From: Micropterix aruncella
Taxonomy: Eukaryota; Arthropoda; Insecta; Lepidoptera; Micropterigidae
Length of the DNA stretch: 64,000 nucleotides
Direction of reading: 5' to 3'
Assembly: GCA_944548615.1 (NCBI GenBank)
Contig: OX155980.1
Span: 36,231,643 to 36,295,642, forward strand
The notes under the pieces were generated by a model that ran no database searches, was not told the origin of the DNA, and saw nothing but the letters and a program-made list of their open reading frames with translations. A program made the position numbers and the translations under genes. This document shows, in pieces, positions 13,440 through 25,180 of the stretch (position 1 is the first letter of the stretch; the number at the start of each line of letters is the position of its first letter).

Positions 13440-14225
13440 CATAATGTATTATAATAACTACATGACAACTGGCGCAATGTCCTCCACTCCTGGAGCAGCT
13501 TTAGGTTCACTGTTGAACTTACCGCCCCTACACATTCACTTGCAAACGTGGCGAAAGCCAGCATGTACAGGCTATTTGCCCGAGAGAAGGTAAACTGGAT
13601 CTCACAAACACTAAGATCAGTTCTTGACCCTCAACATGGTATCTTAAATGGTATACTGATGGGTCCAAATCAGGACTGGACGTAGGCTGCGGTATATATA
13701 GAGAGCGACCAAACTTCGAAAGAAGTGTAAACTTGGGGAAATACGCCTCCATATTCCAAGCGGAGGTAGACGCCATTATTGAATGTGCGGATATCAACCT
13801 ACATAAGAACTACGCCAACCACCGTATCTATATCCACTCGGATAGCAAGGCAGCTCTTATGGCACTAGCCTCGAATACTATTAATTCAAAGCCAGTGCAA
13901 AATTGCGTATCACTACTGAATTCCCTGGGCGAAAAGAACAGGGTAATTGTAAGATGGGTTCCCGGTCATGCAGGAATCGAGGGAAATGAAAAAGCCGACG
14001 AACTCGCTAAGACGGGAGCAAAGGGAACGTTATACGGCCTTGAACCTTGCTGTGGCGTACCAAAAAGCCTTGCAAACCCTAATTCTCAAACAAATATGTT
14101 AAGAACAATCCGTCAACTACTGGAACAACACGCCAGTGTTGAATCAATCCAAAGCGCTAATTAAGGCCTACGACCCTAAGACGGCCTGTGAGGCCTTATC
14201 GCTAAATAGGAACAATCTACGGTAA
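13440..14225 (+). pseudogene. Non-LTR retrotransposon fragment: RNase H domain, frameshifted
   Basis: The frame reads WYTDGSKSGL from 13649 and continues without a stop to 14164. It shows the RNase H residues Asp in TDGS, Glu in FQAEVDAI, Asp in HSDSKAAL and Asp in GNEKADELA. Before it, about 13465-13580, come GAMSSTPGAALGSLLNLPP and then YRLFA in shifted frames, the usual link between reverse transcriptase and RNase H in I/R1-like non-LTR elements. After 14164 the frame shifts again (KAYDPKTACEALSL). It is a decayed internal fragment with no reverse transcriptase core and no tail visible. Confidence 0.85.
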
Positions 14226-14414
14226 GTGAATTTATTCGCAGATTCAAATCGAAGAGAGAATCTTCAGATAAATGGCACATAGGCAATTATTAATTAAGCA
14301 TGCGGAGTGCGCATATGGTATTATAGTCTAATTAGTAATTATGTAAAAGTATTAATGATAATCATTATATTTATTAGAGTATTGTCTGTGCACCAATTAT
14401 TCTAAATAAATAAG

Positions 14415-14490
14415 TAAATTCAATGTGGGCAGCCATGTATTTGATTTTCTCCTAATCTATCGTCTGCTGCTCTGTGCAATGCTAAAAAGT
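14415..14490 (-). pseudogene. Short reverse-transcriptase relic
   Basis: The word GTATTTGATTTTCTCCT and its surroundings match the minus-strand RT relic at about 28350-28420, where it encodes part of [11 protein letters not shown]. Only about 75 bp survive. The similarity is clear; the class is uncertain. Confidence 0.45.
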
Positions 14491-14499
14491 ATCAAGATA

Positions 14500-16018
14500 G
14501 ATAAAAGATGCAGCTACCTCTAAAAGCAGCTACCATGTAATTTCAGAAAATTCAAATTCGTGCAATTATGTTTACGTGTTGACTTTAATATTATATAAAG
14601 TGCCCATAGTTTGAAATGGAAAATCTGACCGCGTTATGTAGTGAACCAATCGTCGCGTCGCAGTCGCTTTGACCGGAAGCTTTTCCGGCGCATTCATTCC
14701 CACAGCCAAGACTCTTTTGTTCTCTATGTTACTAAACCATTTCACCCGTGCTATAACTGCCAAAATCCGACAGATATATACAAAAGGATTTACATACATA
14801 GCTGTTCGCAGAATCTACTGTCCATTGATGAGCCTGCCCTTTTGCATACATGCAGAGAAACCAAAATCTGCCCGATGTCGTCTAACTCTGCTGACCAATC
14901 ATCTTTACTGACGATTCAAATCGTCATGATGACTTGGTTTTTTATCATCATAAATCTTTCATTTTCTATTAAAAAAACCAGTTTATGCGAGGTAAAGAAA
15001 TCGACGTATTGAAATTACTCACATACTTCAAACCGCCAACCTCAAAGTAAAATTCATTCTCACCAGACGGACTTGAGCTTACTCTATCATAAGATTTGTT
15101 ATCTATATTCTTAAATAATTTATATTATAAAAGGCAACGTCTATCTGTCTATTCTTATAGGTATATATAGGTGTCTGAAAATAACTCGAGAACGACAGAG
15201 ACAAATTCAATTGGACACTTCCTAAGCTTGGTTACTCCCGTCTCTTTTAGGTTATAACCTAACTTTACGACAAATCATACAAATGTCATACTGGTAGAAG
15301 CAAAACGAACAAATACCAATAAAATAATAAGTAAAATATTCAAAATCCAAAGCGGGGACCATAGTTTTTTTTAAATTTCTATCCGGAAATATTTATTTTA
15401 ATGAATGCATTTTTAAAAATTCTATCGATGTCAAGGAATTGAATGTTGCATATTTCAAAATTTGCGTTTAGTAGTTCTAGAAAAAAAGAAGGAAGTATGT
15501 AGAATCAAATATATTACAATTCGATTTATACTGCTAATACTGAGTGCTACATCGGAGATAGGTAGGAATTTGGTATAGGTAACATAGTATTTAAGTAGAT
15601 CTTTTGATTGGTATTTATATCAAAAATGTATCTAGTTTTAGTTATATATAAATAATAGGAGGTTTTTATGGTTAAAATTTGAATAACTGAGAGAATTCCT
15701 TTAGAGATACATTGAACGTATGTATGGACGACAAATACGAGTATTATAGTTGTAGGTCTATACATATATACCTACAACTATAATATTTTAGTGACTTTCG
15801 ATTAATAAGTCACATAGGAATATAATAAATAATTATGAAATAGATCGAATAAAAACATGTATATCTACTATAAATTATGTACCTACCGAAGACAAAATAA
15901 TAGTAGTTAGTAGGTAGTTATTATTATATCTTTTTCACCTTGATTTCTTATTTAAATATCGAAAGTAGGTGGTTGTGACTGCGATTATCACTTCCCTGAC
16001 TCAGCATTGAACATTTAA
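14500..16018. other. AT-rich intergenic sequence with one hairpin
   Basis: No gene is recognised. It contains a perfect 16-bp-arm hairpin at 15742-15785 (arm TATTATAGTTGTAGGT). Overlapping open frames at 14641-15012 have no family features. Confidence 0.55.
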
Positions 16019-16030
16019 ATATTATACTTG

Positions 16031-16146
16031 TTATAAATAGGATAGAAAACGAATTTACCGCGTGAAATTTGTAGGACCCGACGTTTCGGTGACGTTGCAG
16101 CCGCCGTTGTCAAGGGTAAACTGAAGAGCTGTCAGTCCGTTGTTTT
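16031..16146 (+). repeat. Left 116-bp inverted repeat of the Penelope-like element
   Basis: It is an exact reverse complement of 17123-17238 over all 116 bases. It carries GACCCGACGTTTCGGTGACG and the antisense of the last codons of the element ORF. Confidence 0.93.
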
Positions 16147-17137
16147 CCTGGGTCATCTAAACTCCATACACCCAAAAATCAGTTTCACCTATGAAGTAGA
16201 GAAGGACGGCTCCTTACCATTTTTGGATGTCAAAGTGACGAGGAGAAGTGACAATACTCTCGGACATACGGTATATCGGAAGCCCACACATACGGACAGA
16301 TATTTGCATGCAAGCTCACACCATCATCCCTACCATCTACGTTCAGTGCAAACGTCGCTCGTGAATCGAGCACGCGATCTATGCGACACTGAGCATTTTC
16401 CGAAGGAGATGGAACATGTCAATGATGTCCTTAGGAAAAATGGATACGGAAAATATCACGAGACACGCACACGATCTAATACGGACGAAACTCAAAAACC
16501 GAGCAGATCAAGAGCATTCTTACCATACGTCAAGGGCGTGACAGATCGAATAAGTAAGATGCTAAACAGATTCGATATAAAAACGATCTTCAAACCGACC
16601 CAAAATATAGCTCGATTTTTGAGGCCTGTAAAGGATGTAATACCACTGCAAACCCCGGGTGTGTATAAAGTCGAATGCAGCTGCGGTCTAGCCTACGTTG
16701 GACAAACGAAACGGCCCATAGCCACGCGACTGACAGAACACATCAAAGCTGTTAAAAACGTTCAGCGAGAAAAATCGGCGATCTGCGAACATATATTGGA
16801 TAGCGGAAGTAACCACTGGATGCAGTTTCAAAATCCCATTGTTCTATCGAAGGAACAATTCTACTTTCCTCGCATGATCCGGGAAGCCATTGAAATAAGA
16901 AGAACTCCGAACTTCAATAGAGATGACGGCTACAAACTCTCTTCTACGTGGAACCCTCTTCTTAAAATGTTCCCGCCGCCGAACGCCGAACGCAAAGACG
17001 TAAAACAGGATACAGTGAGTGTTGTGTGCAAGACGGATTTTAAAAATTCCCGCGCTCCGAGCCCGGCCCCCCACCACCGTTATAACCTACGCAGTGGCGG
17101 CAGCGGTTTGCGGCCTACCCGCAAAACAACGGACTGA
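16145..17137 (+). CDS. Penelope-like RT C-terminus plus GIY-YIG endonuclease (truncated)
   Basis: The frame is open from within the left inverted repeat and conserved from FLGHLNSIHPK onward; the first internal ATG is at 16223 (304 codons to the TGA at 17135). The N-terminal third is the thumb side of a Penelope-type reverse transcriptase (FLDVKVTRRSDN...YRKPTHTDRYL). The YVDD catalytic core is missing. The GIY-YIG domain is intact in outline: GVYKVECSCGLAYVG at residues 146-160 and Arg 169 in RLTEH, numbered from 16223. Reverse transcription activity is not expected. The same protein occurs at 63247-63843. Confidence 0.88.
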   Translation, partial: FLGHLNSIHPKISFTYEVEKDGSLPFLDVKVTRRSDNTLGHTVYRKPTHTDRYLHASSHHHPYHLRSVQTSLVNRARDLCDTEHFPKEMEHVNDVLRKNGYGKYHETRTRSNTDETQKPSRSRAFLPYVKGVTDRISKMLNRFDIKTIFKPTQNIARFLRPVKDVIPLQTPGVYKVECSCGLAYVGQTKRPIATRLTEHIKAVKNVQREKSAICEHILDSGSNHWMQFQNPIVLSKEQFYFPRMIREAIEIRRTPNFNRDDGYKLSSTWNPLLKMFPPPNAERKDVKQDTVSVVCKTDFKNSRAPSPAPHHRYNLRSGGSGLRPTRKTTD

Positions 17138-17238
17138 CAGCTCTTCAGTTTACCCTTGACAACGGCGGCTGCAACGTCACCGAAACGTCGGGTCCTACAA
17201 ATTTCACGCGGTAAATTCGTTTTCTATCCTATTTATAA
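17123..17238 (-). repeat. Right 116-bp inverted repeat of the Penelope-like element
   Basis: It contains the final codons and stop of the GIY-YIG ORF (stop at 17135-17137) and the 3' UTR, and is exactly complementary to 16031-16146. A further 30 bases of non-repeated sequence separate it from the target-duplication copy at 17269. Confidence 0.93.
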
Positions 17239-17348
17239 TGTCAACCAACCGCGATAGTCTTCGATTTCATATTATACTTGTTATTTTTAATAGTTTTGAC
17301 ATAACCAAGTGTAGGAACTCCTATCAACTGGTTTGAAAATAAAAAAAT

Positions 17349-17940
17349 ACGTGTGGCACTCGGGGACTGCCGCGGTAAAGCTATTGCATAGCATTTTTAA
17401 CAACTTATGCATTTATAATTATTTATTTATTTTATTTTTTCTGATATCAGATAACTGCGCTCTATCGGAAAACGTTGAAATTATTTCAAATCATTTGGGG
17501 CTGCGGTAGCAAATGACTCGGAATAATTTAAACGTCTTCCTATAGAGCGCCGCGCACGAATTTTGTATTCGATAAAGCAAAAAACCGGATTATTCGAAAA
17601 AAATCGTATATAAAAAGATAGATAATTAAATTATCTTTAAAATGGTGCAGGTTTCATAATAATACGCCAGATAGTATTTGCGTAGTAGTCGTTTTTGTGT
17701 TCAGTTAGACCTAATTTCACAAATTAATTACACTATGTAATATAAATAAAATCTAAAAACTTCAAAGCTAAGAATATTAGGAAAATGTTTTTGTTTAACA
17801 TATATTTTTTTCGAATCGTAAGCAGTACTCGTTTAGACGTAATTATCAGTTTAAAATCATTAATTTTCGTTAAGAAATTTCTTCATTCGGTCGCCGCGCT
17901 GGCCTAGGCCCGCGATAAAAGCTATGCAATAGCTTAAAAT
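17349..17940 (+). repeat. 600-bp palindrome-bearing repeat, copy 2
   Basis: It has the same ends and layout as copies at 2097 and 59836, inserted about 60 bp past the Penelope-like element. The internal palindrome spans about 17456-17552 with a loop containing GGCTGCGG; one arm has mutated (TTTCAAATCATTT). Confidence 0.88.
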
Positions 17941-20671
17941 TAAATTAAAAAAATGAAATGAAGAAGACAGTACCTGGAATGTTCGGAATCACAACCATGA
18001 TTTGACTAGGAAAAATAATGCGTTCTATGTCCAGTGTAGAAACGAGGATCCCGCTTCCAGCCGCTGTTGAAAAACTATCTGCCACTTCTCAAGATCACCC
18101 TGCCACTAAAAGCTCCACCTCCATCAGCTATTGGCTCCCCGAGGATGTCAGGTTACTAGCTGCCTGGCGTTTGACGTAATTCGGTGGCAGTATTGTCTAA
18201 CTATTAGAAACCATAGGCTGATAATCGTCATACTATTTTAATTACAGTGATAAACATGATACACTGTGTGACGTTTTTGAACAGTAATTTTTGACCACCC
18301 CACCCCATAAAGTCTACATTATCGCTTTAGGAGTGAACCTGTCATAAACATATACAAGAATATTCCACATGCGGAAACGGAAAACAACACATCGCCTAAT
18401 TAAAATAAGAGGTTTAATTACAAATTTTTCAATTATAAATGTTAGACTAATAGTTAGATAGAAGTCTAAAGTTTCATACTATTTCAGTTTTATTTATTAA
18501 TCTTCTATATTTTATGAGTAATGCGCGGAGATATATCCATAAAAATGAGCCAAAATGGACTACAATTTTTAGATTACGATTTATAAAATAACATAATCCC
18601 TGTATTTGTAAGTCAGTAATTTGATCAACCCACTAAAATAGTTTAAAATCTTTCAATTCATTAAATTTAATAAACATTCAACAATAAAATTCATCAAAAT
18701 AAGTAAAAATAATAAAATTTTGCTGAATTTTAATGAAAAACGTGTAAAGGGGTGTTAATTTACTTCTAACTATTTTCTGCTTATTGACTTGAAATAAATT
18801 CGACTGGTTACGATTGGCGACAAATGTTTTAAATAATTGAAAATAACCAGTAAAAGCATTTTTGAAAGTTTTATTCCACGGAATTTGTGGTCTTTCCCCA
18901 CGTAATTCTCACGAAATAAGACTTTAATCAGGTGCACTTTAGACATTTTATCTACCTATCGCTATACCTATATATCGCAAATATGAGACTACGTTTTTAT
19001 GTTTTTCGGGTTCAGAATCCTAGTGTAATAAATAGGATTTGGTATTGTCATAGACATTTATACACTGAATGGTATCAGATAATGAGCTGATACTCACGAC
19101 GTTGAAAAAATGGAAACTGGAATACTTTCATCACACTATATAGTAGTGGTAAATACCACTTGCTGTATAATTGCAGTCCAGGATAAAAGACCAAGCCAGA
19201 GAAGCACAGCAACGCTCAGGATTTCTTGTATGAATACATTTAGATTTTTTCAGATGGGTAATTGCAATCGTAGGTACCTACATACTTATGAGCGAGGTTC
19301 CATTTTAAGGCGCCATCAGTGCAGAAACAGTTTTCCAGATTCGTTCCGAAGATCTTTTTGGAGTGGGTTCATAATATTGTTATCTTGAGTCCCGTCGAGT
19401 TCCAAAATAAGCGCAGGCAGAGCAGAATGTAGGAGTCGGTTGGCAAACAAAACGGAGGAGAGTCGGTCGGTCGGATCGCCCGCACAGTGGGACCTTTCCA
19501 TTTAATTCAATATTATTTTAGTAACGTCGATTTTTTACAAAGGGCGAGGGCTCAAAGAGATTATGCCATAGTACATACCACTTCATGGAAATTTAGTTGC
19601 TATGGAGTTATTCAACGTGCTCAATGTCTTTTTGCGTGGGACAGTTATCAAGCAACGAAATGACCTGCGCCCCCTAAAATGGGTTGTTAATAGGTTGGAT
19701 TGCAATCAAACCTAACCTACCATCAAATAGTTCCTCCGTGGGGACGTCTTTTGTCGTCTCGCATGTCGTCTACTAATTTGGGAACATTAATTAGCACCAG
19801 CTAATTAATGTTCCCAAATTATATGTTCGAAAATACAACGAAATTATTGAAAGCCCGACACGCTCTATTATAATAATTCATAATATAGAGTCCGTAAGCG
19901 TTTCACAAATTATTCAACTAGTGCCAGAGTTAACAAGCCAAATATCACTGTCCGTTTGCGATCAAGCCTTAACCGCGTCGCTACACTTAATTTTAAAGCG
20001 TGATTTGTGTCTTCGTGTGTACAAATTTCAAAACTTAATGAAAAAATGAAGATCACTAATATGAAAAGAACACATGATGTATGAACGAATTAAAAGAACA
20101 CAGTATCTTGAATTTTACCCGTGAAATTTACAAATGTTATAGGTAACGTAAATTCAAGTAGCGGTAAAATTAGCTGCACCCTATGAACATAGTCTTGTTT
20201 ACTTTATCAATTCGTATGGAGTATTAAACGATGATGATTATGAAAGTACCCTCGGATTTTTTCCCAAATCTACCTAATTTAAACATAGCGGTGAATTACT
20301 ATAGATTTAAGAGCAAGGATATTCAAGAGCAAGGCATTAGAGGAGTATCAGCAACGTAACTTCATTTTAGGTCACATATTAACAAATTTCAATGAGGTAA
20401 AGTTTTTTAAAAATGTGCGTGTCAGCTCCGACGCGCGACTGGAGTTTACTCTTTAAGCGCGATTGTCATTAAATATACAATAGGATAAGGGGGTAAATAA
20501 ACGCATCTCTTATAATACTGAAAGCGTGTTATATTTTTAGTCATATTTATTTATATTGATTCGATAAAATATACATAAATCATGTTAAATAAAAATATAT
20601 TACTTATATAACATAAATTCATTGTTAGGAAGATTAATCTCCTTCACCTTTGATATCATCTTGAACATTAA
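17941..20671. other. AT-rich intergenic sequence with a repeat and a hairpin
   Basis: No gene is recognised. It includes one copy of an unclassified repeat (about 18770-18960) related to 29310-29560 and 34015-34370, and a perfect hairpin at 19775-19820. The open frame at 19110-19388 has no recognisable features. Confidence 0.55.
19775..19820. repeat. Perfect 20-bp-arm hairpin
   Basis: The arm AATTTGGGAACATTAATTAG (19775-19794), the loop CACCAG and the exact complement (19801-19820) form a strong foldback. It is not inside any recognised element. It could be a snap-back end or a small inverted duplication. Confidence 0.85.
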
Positions 20672-21178
20672 TTATGTCAATTTAATCGTCAATGTTAAAT
20701 ACTGTGACGATAGGTTTGTGGTAACTAAAATACGATACGTGAGCGTCGGAAGATGATAAACGAATCGCGAAAACATCGCATCAATGGTTGTACCATATCT
20801 AGTCGTTCCCAGTGTCTTAAGTATGAGTGGAAGTTCATGAAGACGTTTTTTTAACAGTTTTGAACCCAATTCTGTATATGCTAGTGTATATGCCTTGTGA
20901 AGAAAATCTATTAGGTCAATAACGTTCTGATTGACAGAAATGTAAACTGTGACCATAATAATGTGTTTACCGTTGGGCACAGTGCATCTCGCGGCGCATA
21001 TATATATATCCCAAAGAAGATGTCGTTTGATTAACGTGCTGGGCATTTCTTCTGAAGTAAGCATCATTACAGGCAGTGAGGTGGTGTTGCGAATCGCCAA
21101 CATTTTCATAGATGCCGACCTCGCCCCCACACTTAATGCGTTGTCCTCTGTACTGTAGAGTGAATATTGAAAACACAT
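20672..21178 (-). CDS. Unrecognised protein-like ORF, possibly a terminal exon
   Basis: The frame is 168 codons, long for AT-rich DNA, with balanced composition (for example LPVMMLTSEEMPSTLIKR and RLHELPLILKTLGTT). Near its 5' end the minus strand reads CACTCTACAG before TACAGAGG (AG at 21154-21153), a plausible splice acceptor, so the true exon may be about 21152-20672 rather than starting at the ATG. I do not recognise the family. It could be the last exon of a minus-strand gene or a decayed copy of one. No transposon motif is visible. Confidence 0.35.
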   Translation of the reverse strand: MCFQYSLYSTEDNALSVGARSASMKMLAIRNTTSLPVMMLTSEEMPSTLIKRHLLWDIYICAARCTVPNGKHIIMVTVYISVNQNVIDLIDFLHKAYTLAYTELGSKLLKKRLHELPLILKTLGTTRYGTTIDAMFSRFVYHLPTLTYRILVTTNLSSQYLTLTIKLT

Positions 21179-21199
21179 ATATTTCTAACATTTTACAAT

Positions 21200-22090
21200 A
21201 TTACACATTATTTTCTGATACATATTATATATTACAATGTAGTGTTAATACTTTGCTTATATAACTGTATATATTATTACTTATTTTTCTACTTAAATGT
21301 ATTAAATATAATGCAAAGTTTAAAAAAAAAATTTGTTCAGTTTTAATTGCATACATTTTTTTCTTCTTTTTATTTTTAGTTTTAATTTGTGTAAAAACAC
21401 ATTGTTAGACTAAATCCTTTGTTAAATATAAAAAGTCTCTGAAAATTGTAATCAAATGCGTCAGTTCGCGCGTCAACAACCAAATGTTAGCACAGCCAGA
21501 TACAGACCTTATAGGTCTATGTATGTAGTTGGTTGTGCGACTTCGCCTCATTTCGGATATGCTAGCACATTTATATGCATAGAGCTATGTTTTTTCTCTA
21601 TACTAATGTGTATTTTTAACGATTCTGCATATATAATAGTATGTATGTCCACGTCTTTTTTTTGTACATTACTTTATAAAATAAATAAATAAACTGTATT
21701 ATGCCATTAAAATTTTCAATTTCAACCAAATCCTCGTTACGAAGCCACATTTCTGATAAAGTTAATACATGTCATTTCTGTATAATATTACCACGGAGGT
21801 CACGTGCCCGGAGACTTGGGGCGCTTAATTTCTAAAAACAACGCTTTTTGTTAACGCTCGATTTTACTACCCATCAAATTTTCGTACCGGGGACTTGAAA
21901 TGAAATCGATTCTTAAGGAGTAAACCCCAGAAACAAATATATTGTGTTTTGTAGTATTATTTGGATTTGCTTTCATATTATCGCTACTCTTTTTATACAC
22001 ACTATATTTCGATTTCGACTTTTGGTCACATCCTATCATACAAGTTCCACTGTGCGCAGGTAAACATTCGTAGAGCTGACGGTTACCCAC
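21200..22090. other. AT-rich sequence, nothing recognised
   Basis: The sequence is AT-rich with only short frames (for example 21456-21692) that carry no family features. Confidence 0.5.
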
Positions 22091-22345
22091 CTCACCTACC
22101 TGCGCAGCGACGATTGTAGTATTTACTACGGCGGGCGGCGTTGGATGTTGCTGTCCCACTCAAGCACTGCCGTCGCGCGCATTGTTGCACGCTCGCTTGT
22201 GGCTTCTCTTTCTGGCAGGTTGCTATGGAGACGAGGCAAGATTTCACGTATGGCGGCGTGGGTGACAGCGCGGGCCGCGGGCTTACCTGTCCGCGCAGGC
22301 GGGTGGAGTGGAAGGGGAAGATAGGCTGGCGCGACGCGCAATAGT
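22090..22345 (-). promoter_or_regulatory. GC/CpG island with a minus-strand splice-donor motif
   Basis: This is a short GC-rich block in AT-rich DNA about 3 kb upstream of Egfr. On the minus strand CGCGGACAG is followed by GTAAGC (donor at 22286), after frames that start with ATG at 22374 or 22361. This could be the first exon and promoter of a gene transcribed away from Egfr. The phases do not join directly to the ORF at 20672-21152, so any such gene would need further exons. The role is inference. Confidence 0.3.
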
Positions 22346-24879
22346 AACGTATTGTTAGCATTATAATATCGCAATCGATTGTCTGTTGCTATATCGTATC
22401 ATGAGGGTCTTTTCCTATGGATTTGTAACGAGCGATGCCTACCTGTGTGACGCCTCTTGGGAAGGTAATTACTCACGACGGAGAAGCTCCCTTCGACATA
22501 GTAATACATCTTAGTGGTTAAGGAGGGATCCTAGTTAGGACGGAAAAAAACAAACATGTTTTTTTTAACCGAGTCGAAATCTATCCATGGATATTTTACC
22601 TCTGGAATATTTATAGTCTCAGATTGCTGTAAGGGTAGAAAACTTTAAACGCGTTTTTCTCACATTCATATTTTTCAGTATTGCGCCGAAGATTTTTAAA
22701 AAACTACTTGTCGGATCCAAAATTTTTGTTAAAGATTATTTAATAATCTTCTATATGAACTAAAAAAAATACAATAAAATGTTTTTATTTATAAATATAT
22801 ATTTTTAACCGGTTTTACTTTTTTAACTCGATTTTACTTAGTTAAACACAACATTTTGGGACGAAAATCGATATTGTTTCTTTAAATCTTTAAAAAAATA
22901 TAAAAATAACATCTTAGTTTATTTTTTTTTATTTCTGGCAAAATTACGCTCGCTATTACCGGCGCGAACAGATACCGTCATTTCTGCAGCGGTAGAAACA
23001 TTTGCAATTCAATATCTCATAAATAGTTTTATTTACTATTGCAAAAAATATTTTTATTTTTCAAATGTTAATCAAACTGATATAAAAGATTCAAGATGAA
23101 AAACATGTTTTTTGGTCTTCTAAACCAAGCACCCCCCTTAAATCATACTAACATCAATCGCAATTAATCGAATTACGATCGCACTCTTTTGCCTAATCAT
23201 GGGAAGTGCCAGAGTGGCTGGTTTTCAATTAAACATGCCAAAATTTATATGACATTCAATGTGTCAGAAAGATACACAGTCCGAAGAATCGAAATATGGC
23301 TATAATAAAACCAGCTTCAACAAACCATTCAACATTTAATAAATTCCGAACCGAAAAAAAATATTTATAAGGAGTATACATTTCCGAAGTCTATACCTAA
23401 AAACATAACATCTACAACCAAAAATTTTCTAGATAGTAAAATTAACAAAATCTTTTTTTACTTTATTTCAAACCTTTTTGCGATTTTATACTTCAAACAT
23501 ACATATAATTTAAAAAAAAACCAAATATATTATTTAGAAAACTGGTCTGACCGTTTTAATATCCTTGTCTTACGTGCATTTCTCTTCGAATCTATATGGT
23601 TCCATGGCAAAAGATACATATGTGATATTTAGAAGGTTTTTACTGAGATTTATACAAGGGACTATAAATATTGAAACATTTTACATCTTTTTTTTAGTAC
23701 ATTATTTTTGGTTCATGTGAATGTTGTAAATAAAGTAATGGAGATGATGTCTCGGAAATAAGTAATCTACCATGGGAGCTTATTGAGTTATCATCCTCCC
23801 GAGGAGTTGATAGGTTATTAACCGTCCGGCGTTCGACGTTAACCACCCTACCTGATGAAGACGAAAATATTAATGTTGAGCCCCCCTGAGACGATTAAAA
23901 CTATTTCCATATTGAAACATGTCTGTTTGTTTGTCTAAGTGTATGTATTTCTCCACGATATCGCCCAAACGCTTAATCGGATTGAGCTTATTATCGTAGT
24001 CATGGCAAGATTTGTAAAGGTTGTGGTTGAAGTTTTGGGTAGAATATCTCATATACAAGCTACACTAATGATATTTAAATTCCGCCATACATTTTAATCA
24101 AATATTAACGCTTCAAGAGGCGCGGTTCGTTTTCCCGCTAAGGGCTAACAGATGAAACGGATCCCAACCGGGTCCGTCCGCCGAACGAGAGAGGGCGCTC
24201 ATCAATATTATTTATGAAATTAATATTTAAATAAAATCAGTAATTGGCTACTTGCCGGGAAAGTGTTGGTGAAGAAAGATCTTCTTTTTCATCTTCTACT
24301 TAGACTTTGGAGAAAAGGTTAAAATTGCAATTTGGCGCCGATTGACCGCTGAAATGCCAATACCATCAATCGGTGGTTTTCTGTTGTGACGATTCTTGGG
24401 CGGCCGATCTCCGTATTTATGCAATTATGTAATTATATGCTGAAAAAGTTGCTTTCATTGAATAAGCCAGCGTTATATAAGAGAGCCGTCGTGAGTTTCA
24501 TTCCCATGGCTGGCTTTCTAAGGGTTAATACTGCGTCGCCTTAACCTTTCGGAAGACAGTCATTCCAACCAAAATTTTCGAAGCCCTCGATTTTTTTTTT
24601 GTAGCAGATGTGTGCAAGCATACTAATATAATATACCGGTGGCTTATTTAATGGCAGGCTTTTACCGCAGAAATACAGCCGATAATTGCATAAACACGGA
24701 TATAATACAGACAATACAAAAAACGCTGATCGGCGGGCGTACCCAGGGGTTAGAGTAGTAAAGAGTAGTAACGAAACGTACTACATAACGCAATTATTTT
24801 GACACGTCCAAGAGCGGTCTTTAGCCGTCAATTGGACACGACGAAAATGTAATGTAATGTAATGTAGATGTCGGGAAAT
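22346..24879. other. AT-rich sequence upstream of Egfr
   Basis: No gene is recognised. It holds a copy of an unclassified repeat (23890-24050) and, at about 24845-24866, a short array of the pentamer TGTAA. DNA from 24120 to 24880 is moderately GC-richer and may include regulatory sequence. Confidence 0.5.
23890..24050 (+). repeat. Unclassified interspersed repeat A, copy 1
   Basis: It shares CAAACGCTTAATCGGATTGAGC, TCATGGCAAGA and AGGTTGTGGTTGAAG with copies at 42936-43095 (+) and 55190-55445 (-). It is non-coding. The spacing of shared words is the same in all three. Confidence 0.65.
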
Positions 24880-25060
24880 TTGAAATGGCGTCACTGGCGT
24901 TCGGATGCTTCGATGGCGAGAGTAGGCGCGGGCGCGGATCGCGGCGTTGATAATCCTCCCTAGTAAGTGGCTGTATGCGTCCGCGCCGGGCGCCGGACAA
25001 TGGCGCGCGACGGCTGAAGCGTCCGTGATGGTTCAGGCGGTCCGGCGAGTTCAGTTCGCT

Positions 25061-25180
25061 ATGGACCGCCGTCTGGTCGGTGCGCGCGCGCTTCACGCTC
25101 CGTCGCCGCCGAGGAATGCGCCAGCGGCAGTGGCAGCCTCCGCTCCGATAGCGTGCAGCGACCAACCTAGAAGAAAGTGA
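25061..25180 (+). other. Upstream ORF 1 in the Egfr leader (39 codons)
   Basis: The ATG at 25061 lies 5-10 bases after the initiator-like TCAGTT. It opens 39 Ala/Arg/Pro-rich codons and stops at TGA 25178-25180. It is in the leader only if transcription starts at or upstream of 25056. The composition simply reflects GC-rich DNA, so a functional peptide is unlikely; a role in limiting Egfr translation is possible. Confidence 0.4.

Larger units (their letters stand above)
16019..17284 (+). mobile_element. Penelope-like element, 5'-truncated, framed by inverted repeats
   Basis: A 16-bp direct repeat (ATATTATACTTGTTAT) at 16019-16034 and 17269-17284 looks like a target-site duplication. Just inside, 16031-16146 and 17123-17238 are perfect 116-bp inverted repeats, with the left first bases overlapping the target repeat. 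Between them is an open frame for the end of reverse transcriptase and a GIY-YIG endonuclease. The left arm is an inverted copy of the element's own 3' end, including the last codons. Penelope-like elements are known for direct or inverted terminal copies and 5' truncation, which fits. Confidence 0.88.

Noticed and set aside
24947..25180. 77-codon ORF just upstream of Egfr
   Set aside because: GC-rich leader and promoter sequence with no domain; only the part from the ATG at 25061 is kept, as a possible uORF.
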